A stretch of 64,000 nt of DNA from Branchiostoma floridae (GCF_000003815.2 NC_049990.1:9118542-9182541); one strand, 5' to 3'. Positions 10,992-23,503 are shown, counted from the first letter of the stretch. The notes: generated from the sequence alone by a model not told the origin. A program made the numbers and translations.

Positions 10992-13900
10992 ATGAAGTGG
11001 AAAACGCCCGCCATTTTTGTCTTCTGCGTTTGGGTTACGACATCGCTGGCTGTAGGTGAGTTAATATTTGTGTATCATTCTCGTAGCAAGCATTCATGTA
11101 TGCCACTGTCTCAGCCATTGTCAACCGTGGCCTCCTAATCTTCTGCAGACAGTGCTTTCATGGTTGGCCGTCGGCTAGGTGACAAACTTACAAGACATTG
11201 GTCTGAAAGTGTGCCAGTCGACAATGAATTTTGGCAAAATCAAAGTCAGGAAAGTCATATTCTTCAGTGCGACCGGAGATACAATAATTCGAGGCTACTG
11301 CCAACCTAGCGCCAAGGGAGTGGTCGGGAGCAAATTTAAAGTCGTAAGAAGGTAATGAAGGACCTTTACGCTACCTACAATTTTAGAAGATTATTTCCTT
11401 TTCACCATGACAGGTTTAGAAATGAACACGCTGACACTCGCTGCTAGTTTGTAGATTTTCACCATAGAGCGAACACTCGTAATGCTATTAACTAATTGAA
11501 ACATACATTTTGTAATTTAGGCCAAAATGCAAATACATGTACGCAATACACTCAGCTGGCCAATATTTATATGTCGTTCATGGACTATTATTACCTGTGG
11601 GCGAAAGAACCTGCAACCATTGTATTGCAAAACCGGTGGAAGACGAAATACATTATTTTTCTAACTGCCTCTCCAATGACCAGGAAAGAAAGGAGTTATT
11701 TGAAGAGGTTTGCAAAACACACAAAAATTTCGAAACGCTTACCGACGAAAACAAAACTATAAAGCTGTTGACGTCACATAACCCACTCATCATAGAAAAA
11801 GTGGGGTACTTCGTCTTCCACTGCTTCCAGAAAAGAAGTCAAACCCCAAATGCGTAGATTGTAGCTCTCAGCAGTCAATATCATTGCTAGAATAGTCACT
11901 TGTTTACACTTGTCAACATTGTTATCTATACCAAATTACTTATGTATGTTTACTATATCTTCTGTATGCTTCATGTTGCAATTAGCCCTCGGGCAAGAAC
12001 TTGCAAATAAACTTCATCATTATTTCAAAGTATATTTATAATATGCAATAAACGTCATTGTCATTGTAACGCAATATTATGACAAGTTGGGCAATGTTCA
12101 ATACGATCTTGATACACATAACACGCACAGGTCACATGCAACAAATGCCAAATGACCCCATTTCACATCCTGTCCCTTCAGCAACTTTCAACTCCCGTCA
12201 CATTTGACTCCCTTCAAAGCATGTTGCATACTGCAATGTATAAGCTTTTGCCCCATTCCTGAAATAGACATAACGTTACTTCTAAATGGAAGATATTAGA
12301 CACCGTGTTCTCTACAAAAAATGAATAACGTCTTTGAGACAGTTATCTTTCAGATGATACTGACACGTTGATTTGATTATAAGGATGACATGTTCTCTGG
12401 ACACCCAAAACTAGTAGTGCGAACTTGTAAAAAAAAAAACGTTTAGCATAAAAAGTTTTCATTTTAGAATTTACGTGTTCATGAAGGTCAGAGTATGGTA
12501 AACCGAATGATAGAGTCTTAATTTTTGCTCTTGCGCATCGTCCTCTTTGTCTTTTATGAATTTGACTTTGGTGTTCTATGACACTAGTATAGTATCCGTT
12601 TTCCTACATTTATTACCTCCATGAAATGTAATGGAATGGAGGTTATATTTTACCCTGTGTTTGTGTGTGTGTGTGTCTGTGTGTGTGTGTAAACAAAATA
12701 ACTCAAGAACGGTTGGGTGGATTGGTTTCATACTTGGTGTGTTGGTAGGGTGTGATGAAAGCTGGAAATGATTAGATTTTGGGTCCCCTAGCGGCTCCCC
12801 TTGGTACTGCAGCGCAACTTCCGGTTTTGCTATTTTGGTGTTCTGAACATGCTATGGTCACGATTTTTGAGTATTAGATAGCTCTTGTGCTCAGGAAGAA
12901 GTGACATAAGTTTGGGCCCCCTAGCGTCTAGTTTTGGGATAGCAGGGGCATTTTTGTCAAAAACTTCTGAAGAGGATAACTCAAGAAGGGAACAACGGAT
13001 TTTCATGATTTTTGATATGTAGGTACCTCAGACAATGTTGTACAAAATGAAATACTAATTATGCAAAATAGGAGCAAATTTGCATAATTAATGACAACAT
13101 TGACACATAGCAGTTTTTTCTATGTATCTCTTGTCTTGGACGTGATATGGTCTTGAAATTTGGGTGGTAGATATCTTTTAGTGTCATGACAAAGTGGGGC
13201 AAGTTTCAGCCCCCTAACATTTAATTTGGGAACTGCAGGGGCGTTTTTGTCAAGACACTCCAAAGAGGATAACTGCAGAAAGGATTGACGGATTGGCATC
13301 ATATTAGGCATGCGGGTACCTTAGGCAAAGATGTTCATAATGATATACATGTTATGCAAATGAGGACTTAATTTGCATAATTAATGAGGAAATTGTATAA
13401 TTCCATTGTTTGCAATAACTGGACTTCAATAAATGTAACACATGTTAATTATGATAGGTGGAATATAAGCAGATACCAAATATGGTAATGAGGAACTTAT
13501 TTGCATAATTTAAGTAAAAATTGCAAAACCGCTTTATGATTAATAATGGGAATTTTATAATTATGAAATGTGTACGTTTGTCAATGATGAACGACACCAT
13601 GCATAAATTATGTTAATGTCTTAGTCAATTGCATGAAATTTACGAAAGCTCTAAATTTTCATGGAGGTATGAGGTCGCCGAACTCTAGTTTACCCATATT
13701 TTTTTGCACTCAGACTGTCTATGGCTATGCTATGGCATATATTTGCTCATTTTTCAACTGCTTTCTAGGATTTACACTGAGGTTGAAATTCTTTTGTTTA
13801 AACGGCCGATGGTCATTTGACTTTTACGGTGTTTTCAGAGTATATGACGGACCACTGCGGTGAAGTGTTGCCGGTGGCGGGAGGAGGCGTGCTTGTGTCC

Positions 13901-16900
13901 CAGCCTGAGGACCAGTACTCCGGGGGGACGGACTGTCAGCTTACCCTGTCCGCGCACTCTGGCAACTACATCCACGTCACAGTTCACACGATGTCGTAAG
14001 ACTTGCTATTTCATGATATCAATTTTCCAAACAATATCATTGCTTAAACCTACACTCTTTAATGATTTACTTTTATGATAATTGTTTTAATCTGAATTCA
14101 TGATGACTGACGGACAGCAGTGGTGGTAGTGGTAGTGCATGTAGTATCTTTATGAAAACCTTTGCCTTTACTTACAACAAATACTTACCCGAAGATAAAT
14201 TCTAGTAATAATAGAGCTTCTTATTTTTCCATATATATTTCACTATTGTGGTTTTATTTTTCGTTTACTTGTTAGTTTATTTCAGCAATTGTTCTTTTAT
14301 TTTCTCAACAGAATTAATTGTAATGGAGACAGTCTCTCCATATATCGCGGCAGGAGCGTCGCACTTTTCGAGTTGTTGGGCAGCCCAATTTGCGGCACGT
14401 CGCAAATTGCCTTCACCACGGAGGAAGGAGGGTATTTCTCCTCTACCAACAAACTGACGTTACACTTCGTCTCCGACAGCAGTAGCTCTCCGAAAGGGTC
14501 TGGGTTTAACATCACCTATGCTGAGTATAACACGAGTAAGTTGTGATCAATCTTCTATTGTTACAAAGATCGCGATTAGGCGTGATCGGCAATTCTTCTG
14601 GTAGAGATTCGGAACACAGTCTCTAAATTCAGAAATATTCCCTTAAAAGATAGTTGTAATTACCTCCATGAAAAAATGGAGGTATAGTTTTGAGTGTGTC
14701 TGTGTGTGTGTCTGTGTGTGTGTCTGTGTGTGTGTCTGTGTGTCCGCATATTTGTGGTCAGCATAACTTGAGAACCTGTTGATGGACTACGATGATAACT
14801 GGTATGTGGGTAGGGGTTGGGAAGACGAAGGTCAAGGTCAATTTTGGGCCCCCTGGTATGTGACCTTGGTACTGCAGCGCAACTTCCGGTTTTGCTATCT
14901 CGGTGTTCTAAACATGCTATGGTCACGATTTTGTAGTATTAGATAGCTCTTATGCTCAGGAAAAAAATGACATAAGTTTGGGCCCCCTAGCGTCTAGTTT
15001 GGGGATAGCAGGGGCATTTTTGTCAAAAACTTCTGACGAGGAAACTCAAGAAGGGAAGACCGGATTTTCACGATTTTTGGTATGTAGGTACCTTGAACAA
15101 TGTTGTACAAGATAAAATACTAATTATGCAAAATTGGAGTACGTTTGCATAATTAATGAGAATATTCTATCATAGCAGTTTTTTCAATGTATCTCTTGTC
15201 CCGTACGTGATATGGTCGTGACATTTGGGTGGTAGATAGCTTTTAGCGTCATGACAAAGTGGGGCAAGTTTCAGTCCCCTAACATTCAATTGTGGAACTG
15301 CAGGGGCGTTTTTCTCAAGACACTCCAAAGAGGATAACTGCAGAAAGGAACGGCGGATTGCCTGCATTTTAGGTATACAGGTAGCTTTGGCAAAGATGTT
15401 CATAATGATATGCATTTTATACAAATAAGGACTTAATTTGCATAATTAATGAGGAAATTGTATAATTCCATTGTTTGCAATAACTGGACTTCGATAAATG
15501 TAACCCTTGTTAATTATAATCCGTGGAACATATGCAGATATCAAATATGCAAATGAGGAGCTTATTTGCATAATTTATGCAAAAATTGCAAAACAACTTA
15601 ATGATTAATGATTTGAATTGGGAATTTTATTTGTGACATGTGTACTGTACGTTATTCAATGATGAACAACATCATGCATAAATCATGTTAATGTTAAGTC
15701 ATTTGCATGAAATTAACAAAAGCTTTAAATATTCATGGAGGTATGAGGTCGCCGAACTCTAGTTTTTAACTTGATTTGATCCACGTCACTCGAGTATCGA
15801 ATTAAAATGATCTGCTTTTAATTTGCATATATGGGACAAAACCATATAGTCCCGTTTACTGACGATTACCGAGTGTGTATATCCATCATCCGATCCTGAT
15901 ATATGATGAGAGTTAATGTCAAAAGAGACTCCGACCGATAATGATCTAATTCTGCCAGACGACAATCTCTACCATATACGATTATATATACTTAAGTGAG
16001 AGGGGAACTGGAAGGTCACTTTGAAAAGTTCTAGTGTCTTTGGTTGTAAAGTTCTCGTCATTTTAGCTACAAGTTTGATACTAAATAATTCAAATTCTTT
16101 ACCAATGCTTAATGATATTGCGTATTTAGGTCCCTGCAGTTCGGCGGAGTTCCCGTGCAGTAATGCCCGCTGTATCTCCGCGGACCTAACCTGCGACATG
16201 CACGATCACTGCGGAGACGGTTCAGATGAGACCGGCTGCACGAGTAAGATTATTTTCTTGATTACCAGAAGGTTTTGTTTTCGGTAGCGTTTTTTGTGTG
16301 TTTGTGTATTTATTTATTCATTTCTTTCCTTTTCTGAATGTGTGTCTGTATGTATGTTTGCGGACATACTACTCCAGAAGGACTGAATGGATTGTGTTGA
16401 TATTTGGTATGTGAATAGGTCTTGATGAGACCTTGAAATAATTAGATTTTGGGTCCCCTAGCGGCTTGTTACAGTAGTGTAGAGGAACGTCCGGTCAAGT
16501 CCGATTGTTCCTGTCAAATATGCGGACGATCTGACAACCTCTGAAATGCTAATGGCGTCACTTCCTGGTCAAACGCAGAAGGCACTTGACTCCATTGTTG
16601 AATGGGGGGAGGACTACTCTCTCGAGGTAAACGGGAAAAAGACAATGGACATGGTTATCAGCGCAAGGAAGGAGGTAAACATTCCTGTCCCTCCTCATCC
16701 GACAATATCCGGACATGTGATTCAGAGGACTACGTCTTTCAAACTACTTGGAGTACACATCACTGCCAACCTTACCTGGGATGAACACGTTCATTTCATG
16801 TTGACGAAGTCCCGGCCACGTGTGTATTACCTTGCAGCTGCAAAGAAGGCTGGTCTCCCTACTGATGTCTTGCTCCAGATTTACCTAACATTCCTACGCC

Positions 16901-18393
16901 CCTTACTGGAGTATGCCAGTCCGGTGTAGGAAGGACTGCCGAAACACCTGTCAGACAAGCTAGAAGCCATGCAGAGGCGCTGTCTTAGAATCATTGGTAT
17001 CCCATCTGACTCTCTGCCCTCACTATCAGACAGACGGGACGCAGCGACGCTGAAGACTCTACAAGATACACTGCGGGACAGTAGCTCTCCGCTGAGGGAG
17101 TTCTTTACTTCACCTCAGGACAGTTCGTACAGTCTTCGTCGGGAAGCCCGATACAGGGCATCTAGAAGTAAAACGAAGCGACATGAGATGTCATTTGCAC
17201 CCCGCTCTGTACGATTGCTGTACGAAAGTGCTAGATGATCGGTAAAGAATGTTGATTCTGTCATGTATATTTTCTTAATCCGATTGCTGTCTAATTTTAA
17301 ATGTTGTAAATGTATTAATGTTTTAAAGTTGATTCTGTGACTGATGACGTATTTCATGTGTATATACATGCCAAGTCATCCAGGAATAAAGCTGAATCTG
17401 AATCTGAATCTGATATCTCGCTAACGATGTCTTCTTAAATTTCCGGTCGACTTGACAACGAAGTATGACGGTTTTCCATTATACTAATTTATAGTAGTGT
17501 GTTGCTATTCTCCAAGCAGAGGTTGGATCACCGGGATGGTAGAGGCCGGGATTTTTACGTACTCACTCTCCACAGGGGAGCCTGTGTTGACACAATCTCT
17601 GGCCGGATGGGGTTAATGACCCCCTCCTCGAGATGGTGGCAACTGTAAGGCCGGTCGCTAGGAGCGCGATTTTAGTCAGGCTATCCTCAGGGGAGCGAGC
17701 GGTAAAATTCCCGACCAAGTACCAACTCCGTGACCCAACCTCTGCTTGTAGAATGGTGTGGTGCGGCTTCACCACGCCTTCCGTTATAGCCAGGCACACT
17801 ACTCCTGCACCTCTCGATAAGTGTGATGGGTTCTTTTACGTGCAGAGATTTGACGCTTGACATTTACAAATACACAGAACAAATTAAATGCTGAAGGAAA
17901 ACATTTATCCACGCCCTGTATTTTGCCAAATATCTAACAGGTTCATGCTATGTATATCCCATCCCTCTCCATATTGGACTACCGTAATTGAAAATAGTGT
18001 ACAGGTACTAGAAATGTCTCAAAGGCCTTTTCGTCAACTTCCCGACTGTCTGTTGTTGTTTTTTTAGATGGAAGTAACTCCCATCTCAGTGCGGGCAAGA
18101 TTGTCGGAATCATAGTGGGAGTGATAATTGTCGTGATCTTCTTCGCCACTGCTCTAGCTTACTTCACTTGTTTTCGCAGACATGATGATAGTCAAAGTAG
18201 CAAGGTGAGTGACCTCTCTCTGTCTCTCTCTCTGCTTATAACACAATACAACGCTTAAATGAAATGTCTTTTTCTCCTTTATTATGTATTTTTGTGTTCA
18301 TGTTATGTTATGTTTTATGTTATTTTTATCTTCTTTCCAAAGTCGCCGGCTGTGGTGTATTCTACCCGACAGTACCGTGGGCAAAGAGTCTGA
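10992..18393 (+). CDS. CUB-LDLa single-pass membrane protein
   Basis: Six exons: 10992-11055 (signal peptide [20 protein letters not shown]), 13839-13995 and 14312-14535 (one CUB domain), 16130-16243 (one LDL receptor class A module), 18068-18204 (transmembrane) and 18343-18393 (tail, stop TGA). Total 248 aa. The CUB has the four usual cysteines (CGEVL, TDCQL, INCNGD, PICG). The LDLa has six cysteines and the calcium motif DGSDE. The TM ([20 protein letters not shown]) is followed by CFRRHDD and a short tail rich in Ser and Arg. The introns that bound the modules are phase 1, the one inside CUB is phase 2. Probably a cell-surface binding protein; ligand unknown. Introns hold two 1.1-kb elements, LINE remnants and an IR element. 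Confidence 0.87.
11522..12065 (+). mobile_element. LINE 3' remnant (C-terminal zinc-ribbon part of ORF2)
   Basis: The frame from 11537 reads [22 protein letters not shown] and [10 protein letters not shown], the CxxC...H...C module found near the C-terminus of many non-LTR retrotransposon proteins, ending at a stop at 11855-11857. The 3' part has AATTAGCCCTCGGGCAAGAA then AATAAAC, and the same tail appears at about 41212-41260. 5'-truncated; lies in intron 1 of the CUB-LDLa gene. Confidence 0.6.
12613..13690 (+). mobile_element. 1.08-kb dispersed element, copy 2
   Basis: Same start (TTACCTCCATGAAATG), TG microsatellite, internal modules and end (CGCCGAACTCTAGTT) as copy 1, and nearly identical to it across the interior. 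In intron 1 of the CUB-LDLa gene, about 150 bp before exon 2. Confidence 0.85.
14660..15765 (+). mobile_element. 1.1-kb dispersed element, copy 3
   Basis: Starts TACCTCCATGAAAAAATGGA and ends CGCCGAACTCTAGTT. The first module differs from copies 1 and 2 (it carries GGTCAAGGTCAATTTTGGGC, as does the fragment near 48090), so it is another subfamily or a recombinant. In intron 3 of the CUB-LDLa gene. Confidence 0.8.
16505..17415 (+). mobile_element. 5'-truncated LINE with reverse transcriptase YADD region
   Basis: Begins inside a reverse transcriptase: [12 protein letters not shown] with the catalytic YADD box, then [20 protein letters not shown] and the thumb/connection region. A TAG stop at 16927-16929 interrupts the frame (a VW in relatives would be expected), after which the same frame continues [20 protein letters not shown] to a stop at about 17239. 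The 3' end is AATAAAGC plus (TGAATC)n at 17385-17412. It resembles CR1/L2/jockey-type LINEs; exact clade not determined. Located in intron 4 of the CUB-LDLa gene, next to a fragment (16330-16480) of the 1.1-kb element. Confidence 0.8.
17507..17753. repeat. inverted-repeat element TCTCCAAGCAGAGGTTGG
   Basis: About 18-bp arms: TCTCCAAGCAGAGGTTGG at the left and CCAACCTCTGCTTGTAGA at the right, 247 bp apart. The same arm word begins the 10517-10612 hairpin. Intron 4 of the CUB-LDLa gene. Confidence 0.6.
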
Positions 18394-19392
18394 TGCACAA
18401 CTGCGAGCAAGGGCACCATCACCAAACCTTACTGTATCGTTAGAAAATTCATTCAACAGAAAATTTTCCCAAACTTTTAGTTTCATCAATAAGACAGTTT
18501 GTTATCACTTATCAATTGTATTTTAGATATGTCCGTTTTTTTTATTATTGGCATCATGTGTTATATCATTTGTTATTGTCACACCTTTGTGCAATGAGCA
18601 CCGATACTATTCAATTTATAATTTGATAACGGAAATATGATTAAGTTTCCGGTACATGTTGCCGGTGGTCGTGAAATTATGTATATGTAAGGCAAGGTAT
18701 GGAAAGTCACATTGAAATAGTTGTGCGTGGTGTTTAAAGTAAAAATGACGCGGTGGACTGAACTGAAACTGGTTTTACAAACGTACATGATGACGAAAAG
18801 CACCGACTGTTTTGTACTGAATCTTAATCTTCATATGATATCTAATTCGATACTTCTAGTTCGACAAACAGTAGGAATTTCATCGGAAACAAGAACTAAG
18901 GTGCGCGGGCCGGGCAAGTGCCATGTAATTATATGGATAACATCGTATGGAAACCCCAAAACTGATGCGAGCGAGCGAATAAAAAAGAATTTGGCAAAAA
19001 AAAAAAGTCTTCATTATGAAATCCAAGTTATCAGGAAGGTTTAACAGATGACTAAACACGCGGAGTAGGGGGAGGTCCCGTGTTGGAAGGGGTGCCTTGA
19101 GCATGTAAACAGCCGCATTATTCAGCTTGAGTACCTACTATACTAGCTGTAATAATACACCAAGGTAAATAATATGCCATTGCCTTTTGGCACTAGACCA
19201 AGATGGCTGCCATATGCATGACGTTGCCATACCAACGCCGCGTCACAAAGCGTACGGCATTCTCTTTCAGATAGTGTAGATTTACTGTGTAAACAAGAAA
19301 GTACGTAGAAGATTGCTTTGTCACGTTCTTGTTGCTGAATTCCTAACAAATCCACGATTTCTGAGGAAAACTCAAGCTAAATCTGTCGAAAT
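18394..19392. other. intergenic, CUB-LDLa gene to LDLa gene
   Basis: No coding sequence supported. About 190 bp before the next ATG there is CCAAGATGGCTGCC (19198-19211), a good match to the YY1 motif AAGATGGC, so the next gene's promoter is probably here. Confidence 0.4.
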
Positions 19393-20476
19393 ATGGTCGG
19401 GAAAGGAGCCTTTCTGGTTGGGATTGTCCTGCTCCTGACGCAAACGACAACAGTCGCAGGTAAGTAAAGTAGGACAGTTTCCTTCGTGTGGATGATGTGA
19501 GTTGCAGTAGCTCTGCTATGGTCTGGGCCTATCAAATTACCGAGTGTGTGTGAAGGCCTTCCGCAGTATGTTCAAAGACGTTATAAAACGTCCTTACTAT
19601 GTTGAAGAATATGTAACGTTACACATTTCAATATCGTGTGACATTTCAAGTCGAGATGTCATGATGAGATAGTTGTACAAAAGTGGTCAGACTAGATCCC
19701 CCAGGAGGCAAAATGGCGAATGGTTTGACATGTTGTAATTGACACTTTTGTGTGACGCAAGAAAGAAAGAGTGTAATTTCTAGTTTAATCCGTGCTACAT
19801 GGAGAGTTATAGGCTATGCTATAGAAAGTGGTTTCGATATTTATATCTGATTCACAAGTTTGGAGATTTGAGTTCTGTTTTCAATCACGGTATGAGTACG
19901 TATCAGGTGTACCATTTTTAACAGACGGTGACCTCTGAGTGACTAGAACTGGATTTATGTGACCGACCTAATGACCAACATTATAGGAAATAATGCAAGA
20001 TATAAAAGTATGATTTTACAGACAAAAGAGCACATATCAGTTCTTCTTCTTCATTTTTTAAAATTCTTTGAGCCATATGTCGAAGCTCAGCGGTCTCAAC
20101 GTAGCCTCTTTAGTTAAAAGTCGGTGTTACTTCTTGCAATTGACTCCAAACAACAGCCAAAGTGGTTAGCTTGCCATCACTTCTACAATATTACACATAA
20201 CGATATACATAATAACTAGATACCTTACACGGTCTGATCTGCTCCTTCACAGCTTGGCCGTGTGAGTGGGACGAGTACACGTGTACCAACCTGAGGTGCG
20301 TCCCCAACCGTTACAAGTGTGATGGCGACGACGATTGTCGCGATAACTCGGATGAAACTTCCTTGGCAGGATGTAGCTATAACTGGAGCTATACCAGTGA
20401 GTACTTTTCTTTCATTTCCTCCATGAAATTTCATGGAGTTTTTATTTTTGCTAGCGTTTGTGTCTGTGTCTCTTTC

Positions 20477-20512
<36 letters not shown>

Positions 20513-21687
20513 TCTGTGTGTGTATGTCTCTCTCTTTTCAGACAGGAGCACATCTTTGCATTACTAGGGCTTGTTTTCTGACAAATAGGTTATTATTTCC
20601 CACTGCGTTAAACAGCATGAGCCAATGAGTAACTATTAAGCTCTCTGCTTACATCAGCCGGCATGCCATCTAGATTCGGTGTGCGACTTTCCATTGTCCT
20701 CTACCAGATTCAAATAAATCTTATATTTGATATCTTCAAGTTCATAGATAAGTATTTTATGTGATGCGCACTAAGTGGTTGTATTATGATTTTTTCGTAG
20801 CTTGGTATTGGACTCCGAGTGTCGGGACGATCATCGGGATCGTCTTCGGAGTGATCAGTTTCATTGTCTTCATCGTGGTGGCTTCCTACTTCTGCTGCTG
20901 CCGGAGTAACAACACCACACGGACCAGCATCGTGGTGAGTAACGCTAGTTCACCTTTATCCAGGGGGTAACCTAAGTCCGTTGTTTTTAAGAAGAGGATA
21001 TTTAGGGATATCAAGTCCATGGACGGTACAATATTTGAAAATAACCGCAATATTTTAAAAATAGTTCACCTCCATAAAGAGTGGAATTCTTTATCTCAGG
21101 TTTGGATCCACCACAATTATGTAGCGGAGCAATTATCGACAAACTTCCATTGATCTAGAGCATGCTTCTGTTTATCATAGATGGCCACTATATGCTATGG
21201 ACATTCTTAACAAAAAAAAAACATGGTCCTCGTTGGGACACCCCCAAAACAACCAAATACTCTTCTAATAAAATGTAGGTTTGCACCGTGGTGATCAAAA
21301 GAAGAAGAGAATCATTTTTGATTGGCAGATAAAGGGGCGTTGCTGTAGGCTATAGGACATTTAAACCCACTCAGTGTAACACATTCTAATGGACAGTGTT
21401 GAGAACAATGTTATCATCAGTGAATCTTTACCTCCGATGTGTTGCAGGTGCCGACCCAACCTACCACCGTTGCTTACACGACGAGTAGCCAGACGGTGTA
21501 CACCCAGCCGGGAGGATACGGCTACGGACCGCCCCAGGGCCCGCCTGCATACGGCTCACCCCCAGCCCCGGGGCCGCCACCCTACCTGCCACCCCCCGCC
21601 CAACCCAGCGTGGCATCGCCTCCCCTGGGGTCGTCACCCTACAACAACGACCCCGCCTACCCACCGCCCAACCCGTGGGGCAAATAG
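19393..21687 (+). CDS. LDLa single-pass membrane protein with Pro-rich PPPY tail
   Basis: Four exons: 19393-19459 (signal peptide [20 protein letters not shown]), 20253-20396 (one LDLa module, six cysteines, calcium motif DNSDE), 20801-20934 ([22 protein letters not shown], then a CCC cluster) and 21448-21687 (Pro/Tyr/Gly-rich tail, stop TAG). 194 aa. Phases are 1, 1, 0. The tail contains PPPY, a ligand motif for WW domains (for example NEDD4-family ubiquitin ligases), plus [10 protein letters not shown] and other Pro runs. The juxtamembrane cysteines could be palmitoylated. The plan recalls small adaptor-type membrane proteins that recruit HECT ligases, but no family is assigned. Poly(A) signal AATAAA at 22376-22381. 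It may be a sister of the CUB-LDLa gene that lost the CUB exons. Confidence 0.87.
20418..20545 (+). mobile_element. 5' fragment of the 1.1-kb element
   Basis: Begins TTCCTCCATGAAATTTCATG with a perfect hairpin (CTCCATGAAA / TTTCATGGAG), then a TG microsatellite, and stops. Intron 2 of the LDLa gene. Confidence 0.6.
20939..21070. mobile_element. TAACGCTAGTTCACC MITE, partial, beside a splice donor
   Basis: TAACGCTAGTTCACCTTTAT starts five bases after the first base of the exon-3 donor of the LDLa gene. Related to the complete copy at 30012-30221 and the split copy at 56518-56940; the right end is lost or degraded. Confidence 0.65.
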
Positions 21688-23203
21688 TGAAATCAAACTC
21701 AGAGTTCATTCGCTTTTTACCTAGAACAATGATCGTAGATTGGAACTGGTAAGGATAACATCACCTTTCCAAACCGGAGCCCGACCGGGCTGTTCGTGGA
21801 AACGTAAAAAAGAAACGCATACGTAGAAATATACACAAATAATGCCCACGACTATTCTCTTTACGTCTTGTGTAGTTTGGTGTAGTTTATATCATACTTT
21901 TCATTCCCGATTAAAGCTGCCCGGCTGGGCCCCGGTTTGGAAACGTGACGTAGGCCTTACTTGAACCACTGCAGTACTGTATTTTCTATAAGTGTACATA
22001 ATACTATTATAGCCCAGATGTTGTCGTTGTACAATTTATTGCACATATTGTTTATGTTCCATTTAATGATTTATGAGTCTTACCATGCTGTGTATTTGAT
22101 ACGCAATTTTTTAGTAGACCACACAGAATAGGAGCTTAAAACCCTGTGCAGTCTAGTTATGTGTGTTCTATAAGAGTTATGTATATAACATTTTTGTTCA
22201 GTTCATAAAGTGTTACAAGAGAATTTGATTTGTGAATTTGCCATATATTTTTAGTGATTTTGTTTTTATACAACACTAGTATCAGTTAAGTCTTCTTAGT
22301 CAGATTGTGTGCCGTCCTGTACTGGTTAATGTGAATCTAAGACTGTAGAAGTTTAATGTGTTTTACTACAGAGTCAATAAACTGAAAAAAAGTTATTGCA
22401 GACTTCTTCAGAACTGACTTGGAAAGACACTTCCTTTCATTATCTGTTCAAAACTGTTATTTATCTCCAATACAAATGTAGGCATAGTTTTGGCTCCATG
22501 TTGTCTGTGTGTGTGTGTGTATTCAGAGCAATAACAACTGTGGTCTTGTCCATGAACATTGTATCGCTCGAGGGAGGGAAAGATGCTGATTGGTAACGTT
22601 AACAGGTAAGACGTTTCAACTGAAGGATGACCGCCTGCCCTTCTTCTTTAGGAATAATGAACAGTAGTCGACGGACCGGAATTGGTACTATTATTGAGTG
22701 GATCGACTGCTCTCTCTCCTCAGAAAGGGGTGAATTGCAAGGAGCTTACATACCGTGGCCGACAGCAACAATTGGCAGGGCTAACTCACAAGGATTGTAA
22801 TAATAATAGTGACCTCAATACGACATTTAGTCTTTCCGGTGGTGAACAGATAATAAGAGCGATGACAGTTGGAATTTGAACTCCTTAGCTAACGGACATG
22901 GTCCGTAACGATTTTTGGGCGGTAGAGAAATTTCTTAACCTTCGAACCTTAGATGAAAAAGCTCATTGTAAGCTTACAAAGATATCAACTGAATAAAAAT
23001 CAATCCAGCAGACCAAGTTTTGTCTTATACCTTTATTTTCCCCACCACTACGAGATCTTGCATACAGAAATCTAGGAAACATGTTTCGAAAAAAATTATC
23101 ATTAAGAAACACCAGCGTGTAACAGTCATGTAAAAATCTAAGAGTAATCGGCCATTTAGGCTTTATGTCAACCATGGTGGCACCTCTACTTTAGTAGGCT
23201 AGT
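21688..23203. other. 3'UTR of the LDLa gene and intergenic DNA
   Basis: 3'UTR to about 22395 (AATAAA 22376-22381), then no supported gene. A TG run is at 22503-22520. Confidence 0.6.
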
Positions 23204-23211
23204 CTAACGTC

Positions 23212-23503
23212 TAAGCCGGTGCAATGGCCTAGTGGGTAGAGTGTTCGCCTTGCATTCGGAAGGTCGTGAGTTCGATCCCCGGCCGAGTCATACCATAAAA
23301 ATGGTACATGCTGCTTTCTCTGCTTAGCACTCAGCATTCGGGAAAGAGTATGGAAGTTGAACACACACCACTACCAGTAGACTAGCCCCCTGCTGTAGTG
23401 TTTGCGTTGTGTGTGGCCCAGGGCTAACGAAACAGAGATGGGCACCACCCTATGCGCCAGAAATGGGCACTGCCCTTGGCGCGGGAAGGGGACTTTAACT
23501 TAA
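23212..23503 (+). mobile_element. tRNA-derived SINE
   Basis: The head has an A box (TGGCCTAGTGGGTAGAG) and a B box (GAGTTCGATCCC) with the right spacing for pol III, then a body with GCTGCTTTCTCTGCTTAGCA and TCAGCATTCGGG. The 8-bp direct repeat CTAACGTC at 23204-23211 and 23504-23511 fits a target-site duplication. The body resembles widespread marine-animal tRNA SINEs. Confidence 0.85.

Noticed and set aside
23220-23290. A tRNA gene
   Set aside because: A and B boxes are present, but there is no full cloverleaf and a SINE body plus target duplication follow.
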